Source of the DNA: a virus | IMG/VR virus record: IMGVR_UViG_3300028275_000013 | Location: 1 to 64,000 of that record | DNA length: 64,000 nt | Reading direction: 5' to 3' (one strand) | Shown: positions 29,101 through 37,050 of the stretch, piece by piece | How positions within the stretch are numbered: position 1 is the stretch's first letter | Layout of the letters: each line of letters opens with the position of its first letter | Position numbers and translations under genes: made by a program | Notes under the pieces: generated by a model | What the model saw: only the letters and a program-made list of their open reading frames with translations | What the model was told of the DNA's origin: nothing | Database searches by the model: none

Positions 29101-31787
29101 ATAACCAATTTGATTATTGTGACATACCTTCCGTCAATGGTATTAGGAATAGTGATATTTTAGATATTAGACCAAGAGTTTCTGAATTTACAGTTACAAC
29201 ATCTTCATTATCTCCATTTGAATTTAGATCTAGAAGTTTTACTTCTAGTGGAAATTCTGCATCTAATGTTTTGGCTTCCGATGAATCTATTTTATTAAAT
29301 TATTCTTATTATTTACCAAGAGTAGATAAAATTTATTTAACTAAAGATGGAATATTCCAGTTAAATAAAGGGGAACCTGCAGATAATCCACAACCACCAA
29401 TTGGAATTGAAGATGCTTTAGATATAGCAACTATTACATTACCAGCATATTTGTGCGACATAAACGATGCAAGTCTAAATCTTGCCGAACACAAGAGATA
29501 TAGAATGAAAGATATCTATTCTCTTGAGAATAGAATTAAAAATTTAGAGTATTATACTTCACTTTCTTTATTAGAAACAGATACTTCAAATCTTTTTATT
29601 AGAGATGTCAATGGTTTAAATCGTTTTAAATCTGGATTTTTTGTTGATGACTTTTCTACAACATCTTCACAGAAAAAAGTAACAATAGTAAAGAACAGTA
29701 TTGATGTTGCTAACTCGGAACTAAGACCTTCACCATATAATACATTAGTTGATTTAGTTTTAGGGTCAAATTCTCTTATTGGATTAGGTGTAACTTCAAA
29801 TTCTCAAGTAGATTCTAGGTATGTTACAGACTTAATAGGAACTAACATCAAAAAAACAAATGATATAATTACCTTAGATTATTTGGAAGTGGAAGAAATA
29901 AATCAACCATATGCAACTAGAGTAGAAAGTGTTGCTCCATACAGAGTTGGTTATTATGGCGGAACAATCAATCTTGCCCCATCTTCAGATGTTTGGGTTG
30001 ATGTCGTAAGACTTGTTGCAAATTCAACAGAAGTGGCAACAAATTATATTCAGTCAGAATCTCAAATTACTGCTTCAGAATTAGATAAACAAACTGGATT
30101 TGGACCAGTAACTTGGGGATCTTGGGAAACTGTCTGGACAGGTTCAACTACAGCAAAAGATTCAAGAACAGTTAATGTTGGATATTACATCATTAAAGAA
30201 GATTTAGAGACAATAACTAAAACTGGCACAAGTACAAGAAGTGGTATTAGAAAAATTACTAAAGAAGATACTAAGTATGTTTCTTTAGGTGATACTGTTC
30301 TAAGTTCTGATATAAGTCCTTTCATGAGGTCTAGGAATATTGAATTTGTTGCCAAGAGATTAAAACCACTAACAAGAGTTTACACATTCTTTAGTGGTCT
30401 TGATGTTAATAAATTTATAGTTCCAAAACTATTAGAAATTAGCATGGTTTCAGGAACATTCCAAGTGGGTGAAACTGTACAGGGTGTTGTTAGTGATGGA
30501 GCTGAGATTTTAGGAGTTCAATCTTCTACACCAAAGATTACTTTTAGAGTGGCAAATTCAAATCATAAATATGGACCTTACAATTCACCAACAGAAATCT
30601 TTACAAAAGATCCATATAACTCAGTACAAGACATTCCAACAAATTATTCATCAACTTCAACGATTTTAAATATTGATACCTTTAGTCTTTCACAACAAGC
30701 TCTTGGCGATTTCTTTGGATTTATTCAAACTGGAATGAGACTTAGAGGAAATACAAGTGGCGCAGAAGCAGTAATAACGAATATTAGATTAATTACTGAT
30801 GTCAATGGTGTAATAATAGGATCTTTCTTTATCCCAAATCCAAATGTTTTCGGAAATCCAAGTTTCCAAACAGGCACAAAACTTTTCAGAATAACAAGTA
30901 GCTCAACTAATTCTTTAATTGATTCTACAATTACAAGTGCGGAAGAAAGATTTTATTCTGAAGGTAAAATTAATAGGGTACAAGAAAATATATTATCTGT
31001 CAGAACTGCTAGAACTGAAACTCAAACCATAATAGAAAGTAGATCTGAGGTTTCTACTGGACCGGTTGCAGTGGTCGCAACAACTATTGTTGGAAATACT
31101 TTACCAGAACCACAACCACAACCACAACCAGAACCTCAACCACAACCACAACCAACACCAACACCGGTGTTCCCATCGCCAATTGATAATCAACCCACTC
31201 CATCGTGGACACCTGATCCAGGACCAACGACACAACCACCACCACTCGATGATATTCCAGGACCAACGACAGATCCAGGTCCAGTGAAACCTGTTGAACC
31301 AAAATCAACTGCTGGTATCAAATTCTTAAATGTAAATGCAGGTGGATTAGTATATGGTCAGCGTGGTATTGGTGGGGATAAATTTGTAGCAGGTCTTTTT
31401 GGTAAGAAACTTCAAGGTAGCAATCAACCATATTATTCGGTTCCTCTAACAACAATTAAATATAATGGTAAAGAAGTTACTTATGGAGAACTCAAGAAGA
31501 AAATTGGTGCCAATAAAGCAGAACAAGCGTTTAATGCACAAGGTGCAAAAGTTACTCCAACCGATAAAAATTATGCAGCATTATCTACTCAACTAAAAGA
31601 AAGTAATCAAGCAAAAGGCATGATTCCTACAACACAAAATAGTCCATCATTAGGACAACCAGCTAAGCAAATACAAAAAGATTTTGTAAGAGATGTAAGA
31701 GTAACAGGTCCAAACGGTCTTACCACTGTAATACCAAACGCAATCACAGTTTCACCAGTAAATAATAAGAAAAAAGGTAAAAAATAA
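26133..31787 (+). CDS. DUF4815-type virion structural protein with proline-rich C-terminal insertion (1884 aa)
   Basis: The N-terminus (VSPYFDDFDPESQYYKVLFK, then YPVQARELTTLQSLLQNQIE and FGNHFFKEGSIVIPGN) is the signature of the DUF4815 proteins that follow gp8 in T4-like cyanophages; they are large baseplate/tail-fibre-proximal virion proteins. The long middle is beta-rich. Near residue ~1590 the usual end of this half (FYSEGKINRVQENILSVRTA) is followed by a Pro/Gln/Glu-rich linker (nt ~31108-31300) and a ~165-residue basic domain ending KKKGKK. In relatives I remember, the DPLAQSFYVE region follows within the same chain. Here it begins a separate gene at 31850, so this protein appears to be the N-terminal part of a split gene. 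An acceptable alternative label is gp9/gp10-region protein. Confidence 0.75.
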   Translation: MPQQTNLNVSPYFDDFDPESQYYKVLFKPGYPVQARELTTLQSLLQNQIEKFGNHFFKEGSIVIPGNINYIDNYYAVEIQESYLGINVIEYLPYLIGKTIRGVNSGVRAVVVGVLDFSNSERNNNTLYVNFLNSDLLSNSYQGFGSNEVLLVEDGISEQSTIFGDKNVIIQQNEGFAATILSNPNSIGSAVNISEGVYYLRGHFVTVDDQTILLDQYSNYPSYRVGLEIFESIITPDDDIDLNDNAQGFSNYAAPGADRLSIQAILSKIPLNVENPEATPNFVQLLEVRNGIIQKQINNPDYNILEKEFARRTYDESGNYYVKSPSLSVKETLDDLKGNGGVFKDNQVTYNNNKASDDLGTYIISPLKAFVSGYEIDVVGTTYLDFEKPRTTKLLQNQSVNYVTGPTYTLNRVYGSPSLGISTSYTVSLRDSRVGTNQTNSSGKEIGLARVYDFALESGSYNTSQPDSNEWDISLYDIQTYTEISLNEPISLTTPTYIKGKSSGAVGFLRYDASNSGIITAYNTKGTFVIGERLIFDGIENTRVSTAITAYSTNDVKSLYGIVGSGSTFTSDIKLSTISDVGQVKITATGGGISTVTSSNYIFTGIATVGNIVAFSNPGLSVNTFAKINSVSQSSITISGVTTVSGVCDGGLPTSDINPSDFRILYSNFQSSLDNNLYTTLPNRNVASVDLTESSLTVRNQYNVTITSNSTNTVSAESDETFLPFDEERYVLITDSGLTESLSSDKLVFGNGGRELTINGLQTSSGTGRLIGTLRKIDIKSKVKNKNRIKTIIVDKSKYQYSGVGATTNNDGLTYGTYPYGTRVQDEDICLLEPDVTKLYGIYESNDTSEPELPNLTLTTIEGPTNKTDDLLIGEEFVGSISGAVGVYAEKLNSIKISYISRNSNRFRIDETITFKESGITAVITSSDAGDNNVTTNYIFDNGQRNTIYDYSRITRKSAAKEPIRKLKIVFESASFLSSDDGNITTANSYNQFDYCDIPSVNGIRNSDILDIRPRVSEFTVTTSSLSPFEFRSRSFTSSGNSASNVLASDESILLNYSYYLPRVDKIYLTKDGIFQLNKGEPADNPQPPIGIEDALDIATITLPAYLCDINDASLNLAEHKRYRMKDIYSLENRIKNLEYYTSLSLLETDTSNLFIRDVNGLNRFKSGFFVDDFSTTSSQKKVTIVKNSIDVANSELRPSPYNTLVDLVLGSNSLIGLGVTSNSQVDSRYVTDLIGTNIKKTNDIITLDYLEVEEINQPYATRVESVAPYRVGYYGGTINLAPSSDVWVDVVRLVANSTEVATNYIQSESQITASELDKQTGFGPVTWGSWETVWTGSTTAKDSRTVNVGYYIIKEDLETITKTGTSTRSGIRKITKEDTKYVSLGDTVLSSDISPFMRSRNIEFVAKRLKPLTRVYTFFSGLDVNKFIVPKLLEISMVSGTFQVGETVQGVVSDGAEILGVQSSTPKITFRVANSNHKYGPYNSPTEIFTKDPYNSVQDIPTNYSSTSTILNIDTFSLSQQALGDFFGFIQTGMRLRGNTSGAEAVITNIRLITDVNGVIIGSFFIPNPNVFGNPSFQTGTKLFRITSSSTNSLIDSTITSAEERFYSEGKINRVQENILSVRTARTETQTIIESRSEVSTGPVAVVATTIVGNTLPEPQPQPQPEPQPQPQPTPTPVFPSPIDNQPTPSWTPDPGPTTQPPPLDDIPGPTTDPGPVKPVEPKSTAGIKFLNVNAGGLVYGQRGIGGDKFVAGLFGKKLQGSNQPYYSVPLTTIKYNGKEVTYGELKKKIGANKAEQAFNAQGAKVTPTDKNYAALSTQLKESNQAKGMIPTTQNSPSLGQPAKQIQKDFVRDVRVTGPNGLTTVIPNAITVSPVNNKKKGKK

Positions 31788-31802
31788 CTAAGTAAAATGA
31801 GA

Positions 31803-31810
31803 AATAAATA
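31803..31810 (+). promoter_or_regulatory. Late promoter in the split between the two DUF4815-type halves
   Basis: AATAAATA, 16 nt after the stop of the 1884-aa gene and 40 nt before the ATG at 31850. It matches the other late motifs and would let the downstream half be transcribed independently. Confidence 0.65.
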
Positions 31811-31849
31811 TATCATAGTGGAGTTATCGTCCAACAATTAACAATTAAA

Positions 31850-34351
31850 ATGAAAATAATAGATCCTTTAGCACAATCTTTTTATGTAGAACCTGACAGC
31901 GGTATTTTTGTAACTTCTGTTGATTTATATTTTTACTCCAGAGATGCGGAACTTCCAGTTACAGTTCAATTGAGACCAATGCAGTTGGGTGTACCTACAA
32001 ATGAAGTTTATCCATTTGGAGAGGTTGTTATTGATCCAAAAAATGTAAACATTTCTGCGGACGCATCAGTTCCAACTAGAGTTACATTTGATTCGCCAAT
32101 TTATTTGGCGGGAAAACAATTTCATGCTTTAGCCATACTTTCAAATTCTAGTGTATATAATGTATGGATTGCTAGATTATCAGAAGTTGAAGTTAGTACT
32201 TCAAATCTTACAGAAGATCAACAAGTACTAGTTTCGAAGCAACCTCTGAGTGGATCTTTATTTAAATCGCAAAATGGATCTACTTGGACTCCAAGCCAAT
32301 TGGAAGATTTAAAGTTTAAATTATACAGAGCAAATTTCGTTGGAAGTGGAAATATAAATTTCTATAATCCAGATCTAAGTGTTGGAAATGGTCAGGTTGC
32401 AACTTTAGTCAAGGATTCTTTAGAAATTGCATCTAAAAAAATTAAAGTAGGTATAGGAACAACTATTGCAGATTCAAAACTACCATCTCCAGGTAATACG
32501 ATAATTCAACAAAATAGCAATGCAACTGGCAATTTTGTTGGATCAGCTGGTTCTGCATTTAGCACTTTAGGAATTATTAATTCTGGTATAGGTTATACTC
32601 CATCATCAGGCAGTTATCTTTTTACAAATGTTTCATTGAATAGTATAACAGGTTCTGGAAGAGATGCCGCAGCAGATATAACAATATCCAATGGTGTTGC
32701 TGTCGCAGCAACAATTTCAAATGGAGGAACTGGTTATTCTGTTGGAGATGTTCTTGGTATTACTACTATTGGATCTAAAAACTTAGGTAGAAATTTAAGA
32801 TTGTCGGTATCTCAAATTTCTGGCGTAAATGAATTAATAATAGATCAAGTGCAAGGAGAATATTTAACCGGAATAGGAAAAACTATTAGATTTATTAATA
32901 ATTTAGGAATTACTACTGATTTAAATGGAACTGGTGGAAATGTTACTATACCCACAGATGGTATAATAACTTTATCTGATGGACTACATTTAAAAGTTAA
33001 TCATAAGAATCATGGAATGAACTCTGCAAATAATTTGGTTGCCGTTTCAAATGTAGTATCAGACTTAAAACCAACTAAATTATTTGCAAATTATTCAGCA
33101 ACATCAAATGATGATATTCAAGTAGAAAGTGTAACAATCGCAAACTTTCAAACTTTTGAAAATGTATCGGTAGGAGCTACGAATCCAGGATATATTAAAA
33201 TTGAAGATGAAATTATTTCTTATACAGGCGTAAATTCGACAACATCTCCACCAAAATTAACAGGAATTACAAGGGGTGTTGATCAAACTAAATCATTTAT
33301 TCATGATGCAGGGAGTTTAATTTATAAGTATGAGTTGTCTGGAGTTTCTTTAAGAAGAATTAACAAAACTCATGATTTATCGAACGCCACTGTTTCTAAT
33401 CCACTTGATTTGGATTACTATCATATAAAACTTGATATGTCCGATCAAAATTCTACAATGACGAATAGATCTACATCCACGGGACATCCAAAACTATTTT
33501 TAAATGAAACTAAATCAACTGGCGGAAGTTCTATAAACGCCACACAAAATATTCCTTTTGAACTTGCAAAACCAATAGTTCAAACTATGACATTAAGAGG
33601 AACTAATGTCAATGCATCAATCAGATCAGTTTCAGGAAGTAGCATAGGTGGAAATGAAATTTCATTCATAGATCAAGGTTTTGAGCAAATTAACTTGAAT
33701 GCGACTAATTATTTTTCAACCCCAAGAGTCGTTTCTTCAAAAGTAAATGAATCTTCAAAACTTACAAATTTACCAGCAAACAAATCATTCACTCTTAACT
33801 TAAATCTATCCACAACAAATGCATATATTTCTCCAGTGATTGATTTGGATAGAGTTGCTGTGATGTTTATTTCAAACAGAGTAAATAATCCAATATCAAA
33901 CTATATAACTGACAATAGAACATCAACTTTAGAAGGAGATCCATCATCATTTGTTTATGCAACTAAACCAATATCACTAGAGACTCCGGCATCATCTATT
34001 AAAGTTTATATGAATGCTTATATTAATACCCAAAATGATATCAGATGTTTTTATTCAATTACAGATGATCCAAACTCGGAGATGATTTATTATCCATTCC
34101 CAGGATATAAAAACTTAACTTCAACTGGAGAAATTATTAATTTAGCAAACAATGATGGATCTCCAGATAAAATGGTATCAAAAACAGATGTCATTGGATT
34201 TGATGGTGATATTTTAGACTTTAGGGAGTATGAATTCACAATTGATAATCTTCCACCATTTAGATATTTTGGTATTAAATTTGTTGGAACTTCAACAAAT
34301 CAAGCATATCCACCTAGAGTTAAAGATTTAAGAGTTATTGCTTTAGCATGA
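31850..34351 (+). CDS. Virion structural protein resembling the C-terminal half of the DUF4815-type protein (833 aa)
   Basis: Begins MKIIDPLAQSFYVEPDSGIF followed by VTSVDLYFYSRDAELPVTVQ, a segment that in other cyanophages, as I recall, lies inside the large DUF4815 protein rather than at an N-terminus. Residues ~238-318 carry GGTGYSVGD-type repeats. Residues ~431-490 hold an IKIEDEIISYTG-TRGVDQ-H-G module related to modules in gp15 and the giant protein. The C-terminal ~250 residues (PVIDLDRVAVMFISNRVNNP, then EFTIDNLPPFRYFGIKFVGT) resemble the distal part of baseplate/tail fibre proteins. It probably assembles with the 1884-aa product. Tail location inferred from context. Confidence 0.75.
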   Translation: MKIIDPLAQSFYVEPDSGIFVTSVDLYFYSRDAELPVTVQLRPMQLGVPTNEVYPFGEVVIDPKNVNISADASVPTRVTFDSPIYLAGKQFHALAILSNSSVYNVWIARLSEVEVSTSNLTEDQQVLVSKQPLSGSLFKSQNGSTWTPSQLEDLKFKLYRANFVGSGNINFYNPDLSVGNGQVATLVKDSLEIASKKIKVGIGTTIADSKLPSPGNTIIQQNSNATGNFVGSAGSAFSTLGIINSGIGYTPSSGSYLFTNVSLNSITGSGRDAAADITISNGVAVAATISNGGTGYSVGDVLGITTIGSKNLGRNLRLSVSQISGVNELIIDQVQGEYLTGIGKTIRFINNLGITTDLNGTGGNVTIPTDGIITLSDGLHLKVNHKNHGMNSANNLVAVSNVVSDLKPTKLFANYSATSNDDIQVESVTIANFQTFENVSVGATNPGYIKIEDEIISYTGVNSTTSPPKLTGITRGVDQTKSFIHDAGSLIYKYELSGVSLRRINKTHDLSNATVSNPLDLDYYHIKLDMSDQNSTMTNRSTSTGHPKLFLNETKSTGGSSINATQNIPFELAKPIVQTMTLRGTNVNASIRSVSGSSIGGNEISFIDQGFEQINLNATNYFSTPRVVSSKVNESSKLTNLPANKSFTLNLNLSTTNAYISPVIDLDRVAVMFISNRVNNPISNYITDNRTSTLEGDPSSFVYATKPISLETPASSIKVYMNAYINTQNDIRCFYSITDDPNSEMIYYPFPGYKNLTSTGEIINLANNDGSPDKMVSKTDVIGFDGDILDFREYEFTIDNLPPFRYFGIKFVGTSTNQAYPPRVKDLRVIALA

Positions 34352-34357
34352 TAAACT

Positions 34358-34585
34358 ATGAGTCATTCAAAAATTACAGGCCATTCAAATTTAATAAGAG
34401 ACGATAAAACTCAAGCGGTAGTTAATACTAGTATGTCAGATTACAATGCGTATATTTTGCAAAAGAAATTAAAAGAAAAAGAGAATCTAAAAATACAATC
34501 CCTTGAAGAAAATGTTGCTAATATGAAAAGTGATCTTGATGAAATAAAAAGTTTACTAAGGAGTTTGTTAAATGAATCCAGATAG
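34358..34585 (+). CDS. Small coiled-coil protein (75 aa)
   Basis: Starts 6 nt after the previous stop. The N-terminal third is polar (SHSKITGHSNLIRDDKTQA). Residues ~28-72 form a strongly predicted coiled coil (heptad-like LKEKENLKIQSLEENVANMK, then SDLDEIKSLLRSLL). A small oligomerising tail or chaperone protein is plausible. It overlaps the next gene by 14 nt. Confidence 0.65.
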   Translation: MSHSKITGHSNLIRDDKTQAVVNTSMSDYNAYILQKKLKEKENLKIQSLEENVANMKSDLDEIKSLLRSLLNESR

Positions 34586-34751
34586 TATAGAACTTGAAAA
34601 TTTAAGCAAAAGTTTTGAATACTTTAAAGTTGCTTCAGAAATAGATAGTATATCTAATATTGAAGATGCAAAAAATATTGCTAAATGTTATTATAAGTTA
34701 TATTTAAAGCAACAAGAGGTTGTATCTCAACTTTTAATATCTAAATCATAA
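34572..34751 (+). CDS. Small helical hypothetical protein (59 aa)
   Basis: ATG 34572 lies inside the end of the previous gene in another frame, and the stop is TAA 34749-34751. It is helical, with MNPDSIELENLSKSFEYFKV followed by DAKNIAKCYYKLYLKQQEVV. From memory, similar short proteins with a NIAKCYxKLYLKxQEV signature occur just before gp13 in cyanophages. The role is unknown. The position suggests a neck or tail accessory. Its stop codon is part of the gp13 late promoter. Confidence 0.65.
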   Translation: MNPDSIELENLSKSFEYFKVASEIDSISNIEDAKNIAKCYYKLYLKQQEVVSQLLISKS

Positions 34752-34754
34752 ATA
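34747..34754 (+). promoter_or_regulatory. Late promoter before gp13
   Basis: CATAAATA containing the TAA stop of the preceding gene, 18 nt before the gp13 ATG. Matches the late consensus. Confidence 0.7.
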
Positions 34755-34772
34755 TTTTAAAAGAGAAGATAA

Positions 34773-35621
34773 ATGTCGCAACCATCTACTAGACAAGAAC
34801 TAATAGATTATTGTAAAAGAAAACTGGGGGCACCAGTTTTAGAAATTAATGTTGCGGATGAGCAAATTGATGATCTAGTAGATGACGCCATTCAGTTTTT
34901 TCAAGAAAGACATTTTGATGGTGTATATCCTACATTTTATAAGTACAAGATAAATCAAAATGATATTAATAGGGGCCGAGCAAGAGGTGGAACCGGACCT
35001 GCAGTAGGAATAGCATCAACAAGTGTTACAACAACTATAGTTGGGGTAACAACGACTTTTACATATGAAGAAAATAGTAATTATCTCCAAATTCCACCAT
35101 CAGTATTAGGTGTAAATAAAATATTTCTTTTTGATAGTGCTAACACTATTACCCATAATATGTTTAGCGTAAAGTATCAATTATTTTTAAATGATATTTA
35201 CTATTGGGGTAGCACAGAACTATTATCTTATGCAATGGTAAAAACTTACCTTGAAGATTTAGATTTTCTTCTCAATACACAAAAACAAATTAGATTTAAC
35301 AAAAGACAAGATAGATTATATTTAGATATTGATTGGTCAACTGTAACTAATAATCAATACATTGTCATTGATTGCTATTCAGTTTTAGATCCAAATGATT
35401 ACAGTAGAGTTTGGAATGATTCTTTTGTGAAACCATATTTAACATCATTAATCAAGAGACAGTGGGGACAAAATATGATGAAATTTACTGGAGTCAAACT
35501 TCCAGGTGGAGTTGAATTAAATGGCAGACAAATGTACGATGACGCTCAAAGAGAAATTGACATTTTAATGGAAAAAATGTCTAACACTTATGAACTTCCA
35601 CCATTAGATATGATAGGATAA
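34773..35621 (+). CDS. gp13: gp13-like neck protein
   Basis: At 282 aa (T4 gp13 is 309 aa). The N-terminus (STRQELIDYCKRKLGAPVLE, then INVADEQIDDLVDDAIQFFQ) is the conserved start of this neck protein family. The C-terminus (FVKPYLTSLIKRQWGQNMMK, then ELPPLDMIG) also fits. gp13 and gp14 seal the filled head and form the site for tail attachment. It is followed 3 nt later by gp14, the usual pairing. A short threonine/valine-rich insertion (residues ~80-100, GIASTSVTTTIVGVTTTF) is the only unusual part. Confidence 0.92.
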   Translation: MSQPSTRQELIDYCKRKLGAPVLEINVADEQIDDLVDDAIQFFQERHFDGVYPTFYKYKINQNDINRGRARGGTGPAVGIASTSVTTTIVGVTTTFTYEENSNYLQIPPSVLGVNKIFLFDSANTITHNMFSVKYQLFLNDIYYWGSTELLSYAMVKTYLEDLDFLLNTQKQIRFNKRQDRLYLDIDWSTVTNNQYIVIDCYSVLDPNDYSRVWNDSFVKPYLTSLIKRQWGQNMMKFTGVKLPGGVELNGRQMYDDAQREIDILMEKMSNTYELPPLDMIG

Positions 35622-35624
35622 GAT

Positions 35625-37001
35625 ATGCTCAATCCATTTTTTCTTCAAGGATCTAGAACAGAGCAAGATCTTATCCAAGATCTAATAAATGAACAATTAA
35701 GGATGTATGGTGTTGAAATTTATTATTTACCAAGAGCATATATCACAGAAAAAACAATAATAAAGGAAGTTATAGAATCAAAATTTCAAAATGCTTTTCC
35801 TTTAGAGGCATATCTTAATAGCTATGAAGGGTATAGTGGCGCAGGAACTATACTATCAAAATTTGGAATTCAAGAATTAGATGATTTAAATTTGATTATT
35901 TCTAAAGAGAGATTTGAGAATTACATATCTCCTCTCATAAAAAATATGACAGATGTAAAATTATCAACCAGACCAAAAGAAGGAGATTTGATTTATTTTC
36001 CGTTAGGGGATAGATTATTCGAAATTAAATATGTTGAACATGAACAACCATTCTATCAACTTCAAAAAAATTATGTATACGAATTAAGATGTGAATTGTT
36101 TAGATATGAAGATGAAGTTGTTGATACTACTATAGAACAAATAGACGATAATATACAAGATCAAGGATACATTCAAACACTAACTTTGGTTGGATCTGCA
36201 TCAACTGCAACAGCAGCTGCTACTATAGTAAATGGTGGAATTAGATTTGTAAGAATTACAAATAGAGGTAATGGTTATACATCCGTACCAAAAGTTGCAA
36301 TATCATCAGCGCCATCAGGAGGAACTACGGCAGTTGGTATTGCAACAATGATTGGTGGATTAATAGATTGTAATGGAACTAGTTCCTTAAAAGTTCAAGG
36401 AGTTCAACTTAGCAATTCTGGAGCTGGTTACACAGTGGCACCAAGTGTTGTGTTTGTCGGAGGTGGCGGTGCGGGAGCAGCAGCAACAGCAGTCATTGGT
36501 AATGGTATAGTTGGAGTAGTTACAGTAACAAGTGGTGGGTCTGGATACACTACTTCACCATCAGTCACCTTTAGTGGTCCTGGTATAGGAACAACTGCCA
36601 AAGGTTATGCAGTAATAAACTCAAGTGGATCAATAACTCAGATAAGACTCATAGATGCTGGAATAGGTTATACATCAAATCCAACAATAACTATCGAATC
36701 TTCACCAACTTCCGGAATCGGAACTTATATTTTTAATGAATTGGTAACTGGATCTATTACTAATACAACAGCAAAAGTAAATTCTTGGAACGCAGTCACT
36801 AAAGAATTAAAAGTACATAAAATATCTGGAACCTTCAAAACAGGAGAAAGAATAGTTGGCGCAAAAAGTGGAGCTTCTTATCAATTAAGAATTGAAGATT
36901 CTTATAATAAAACAGATCCATATGCTCAAAATGAAGAGATAGAAGGTGAATCTGATTTAATAATAGACTTTACTGAAAGTAATCCATTCGGAAATCCATA
37001 A
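35625..37001 (+). CDS. gp14: gp14-like neck protein with glycine-rich repeat insertion
   Basis: At 458 aa versus 256 aa in T4. The N-terminal ~180 residues (MLNPFFLQGSRTEQDLIQDL, then YYLPRAYITEKTIIKEVIES) are typical gp14. A block at residues ~199-360 consists of repeats such as NRGNGYTSVPKVAIS, NSGAGYTVAPSVVFVGGG and SGGSGYTTSPSVTFSG, apparently inserted, after which gp14-like sequence resumes and ends YAQNEEIEGESDLIIDFTES-like. gp14 works with gp13 at the head-tail junction; the insertion probably projects from the neck surface. Its TAA lies within the gp15 late promoter. Confidence 0.88.
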   Translation: MLNPFFLQGSRTEQDLIQDLINEQLRMYGVEIYYLPRAYITEKTIIKEVIESKFQNAFPLEAYLNSYEGYSGAGTILSKFGIQELDDLNLIISKERFENYISPLIKNMTDVKLSTRPKEGDLIYFPLGDRLFEIKYVEHEQPFYQLQKNYVYELRCELFRYEDEVVDTTIEQIDDNIQDQGYIQTLTLVGSASTATAAATIVNGGIRFVRITNRGNGYTSVPKVAISSAPSGGTTAVGIATMIGGLIDCNGTSSLKVQGVQLSNSGAGYTVAPSVVFVGGGGAGAAATAVIGNGIVGVVTVTSGGSGYTTSPSVTFSGPGIGTTAKGYAVINSSGSITQIRLIDAGIGYTSNPTITIESSPTSGIGTYIFNELVTGSITNTTAKVNSWNAVTKELKVHKISGTFKTGERIVGAKSGASYQLRIEDSYNKTDPYAQNEEIEGESDLIIDFTESNPFGNP

Positions 37002-37004
37002 ATA
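36997..37004 (+). promoter_or_regulatory. Late promoter before gp15
   Basis: CATAAATA containing the gp14 stop codon TAA, about 46 nt before the gp15 ATG. Confidence 0.7.
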
Positions 37005-37050
37005 ATTAAATTCATATCTAAATTGAATTTACCAAATAGATTTTTTTAAA

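Noticed and set aside
31066-31308. His/Asn-rich and Val-rich frames over the proline-rich linker
   Set aside because: These are other-phase readings of the CCA/CAA/GAA repeat that encodes the linker.
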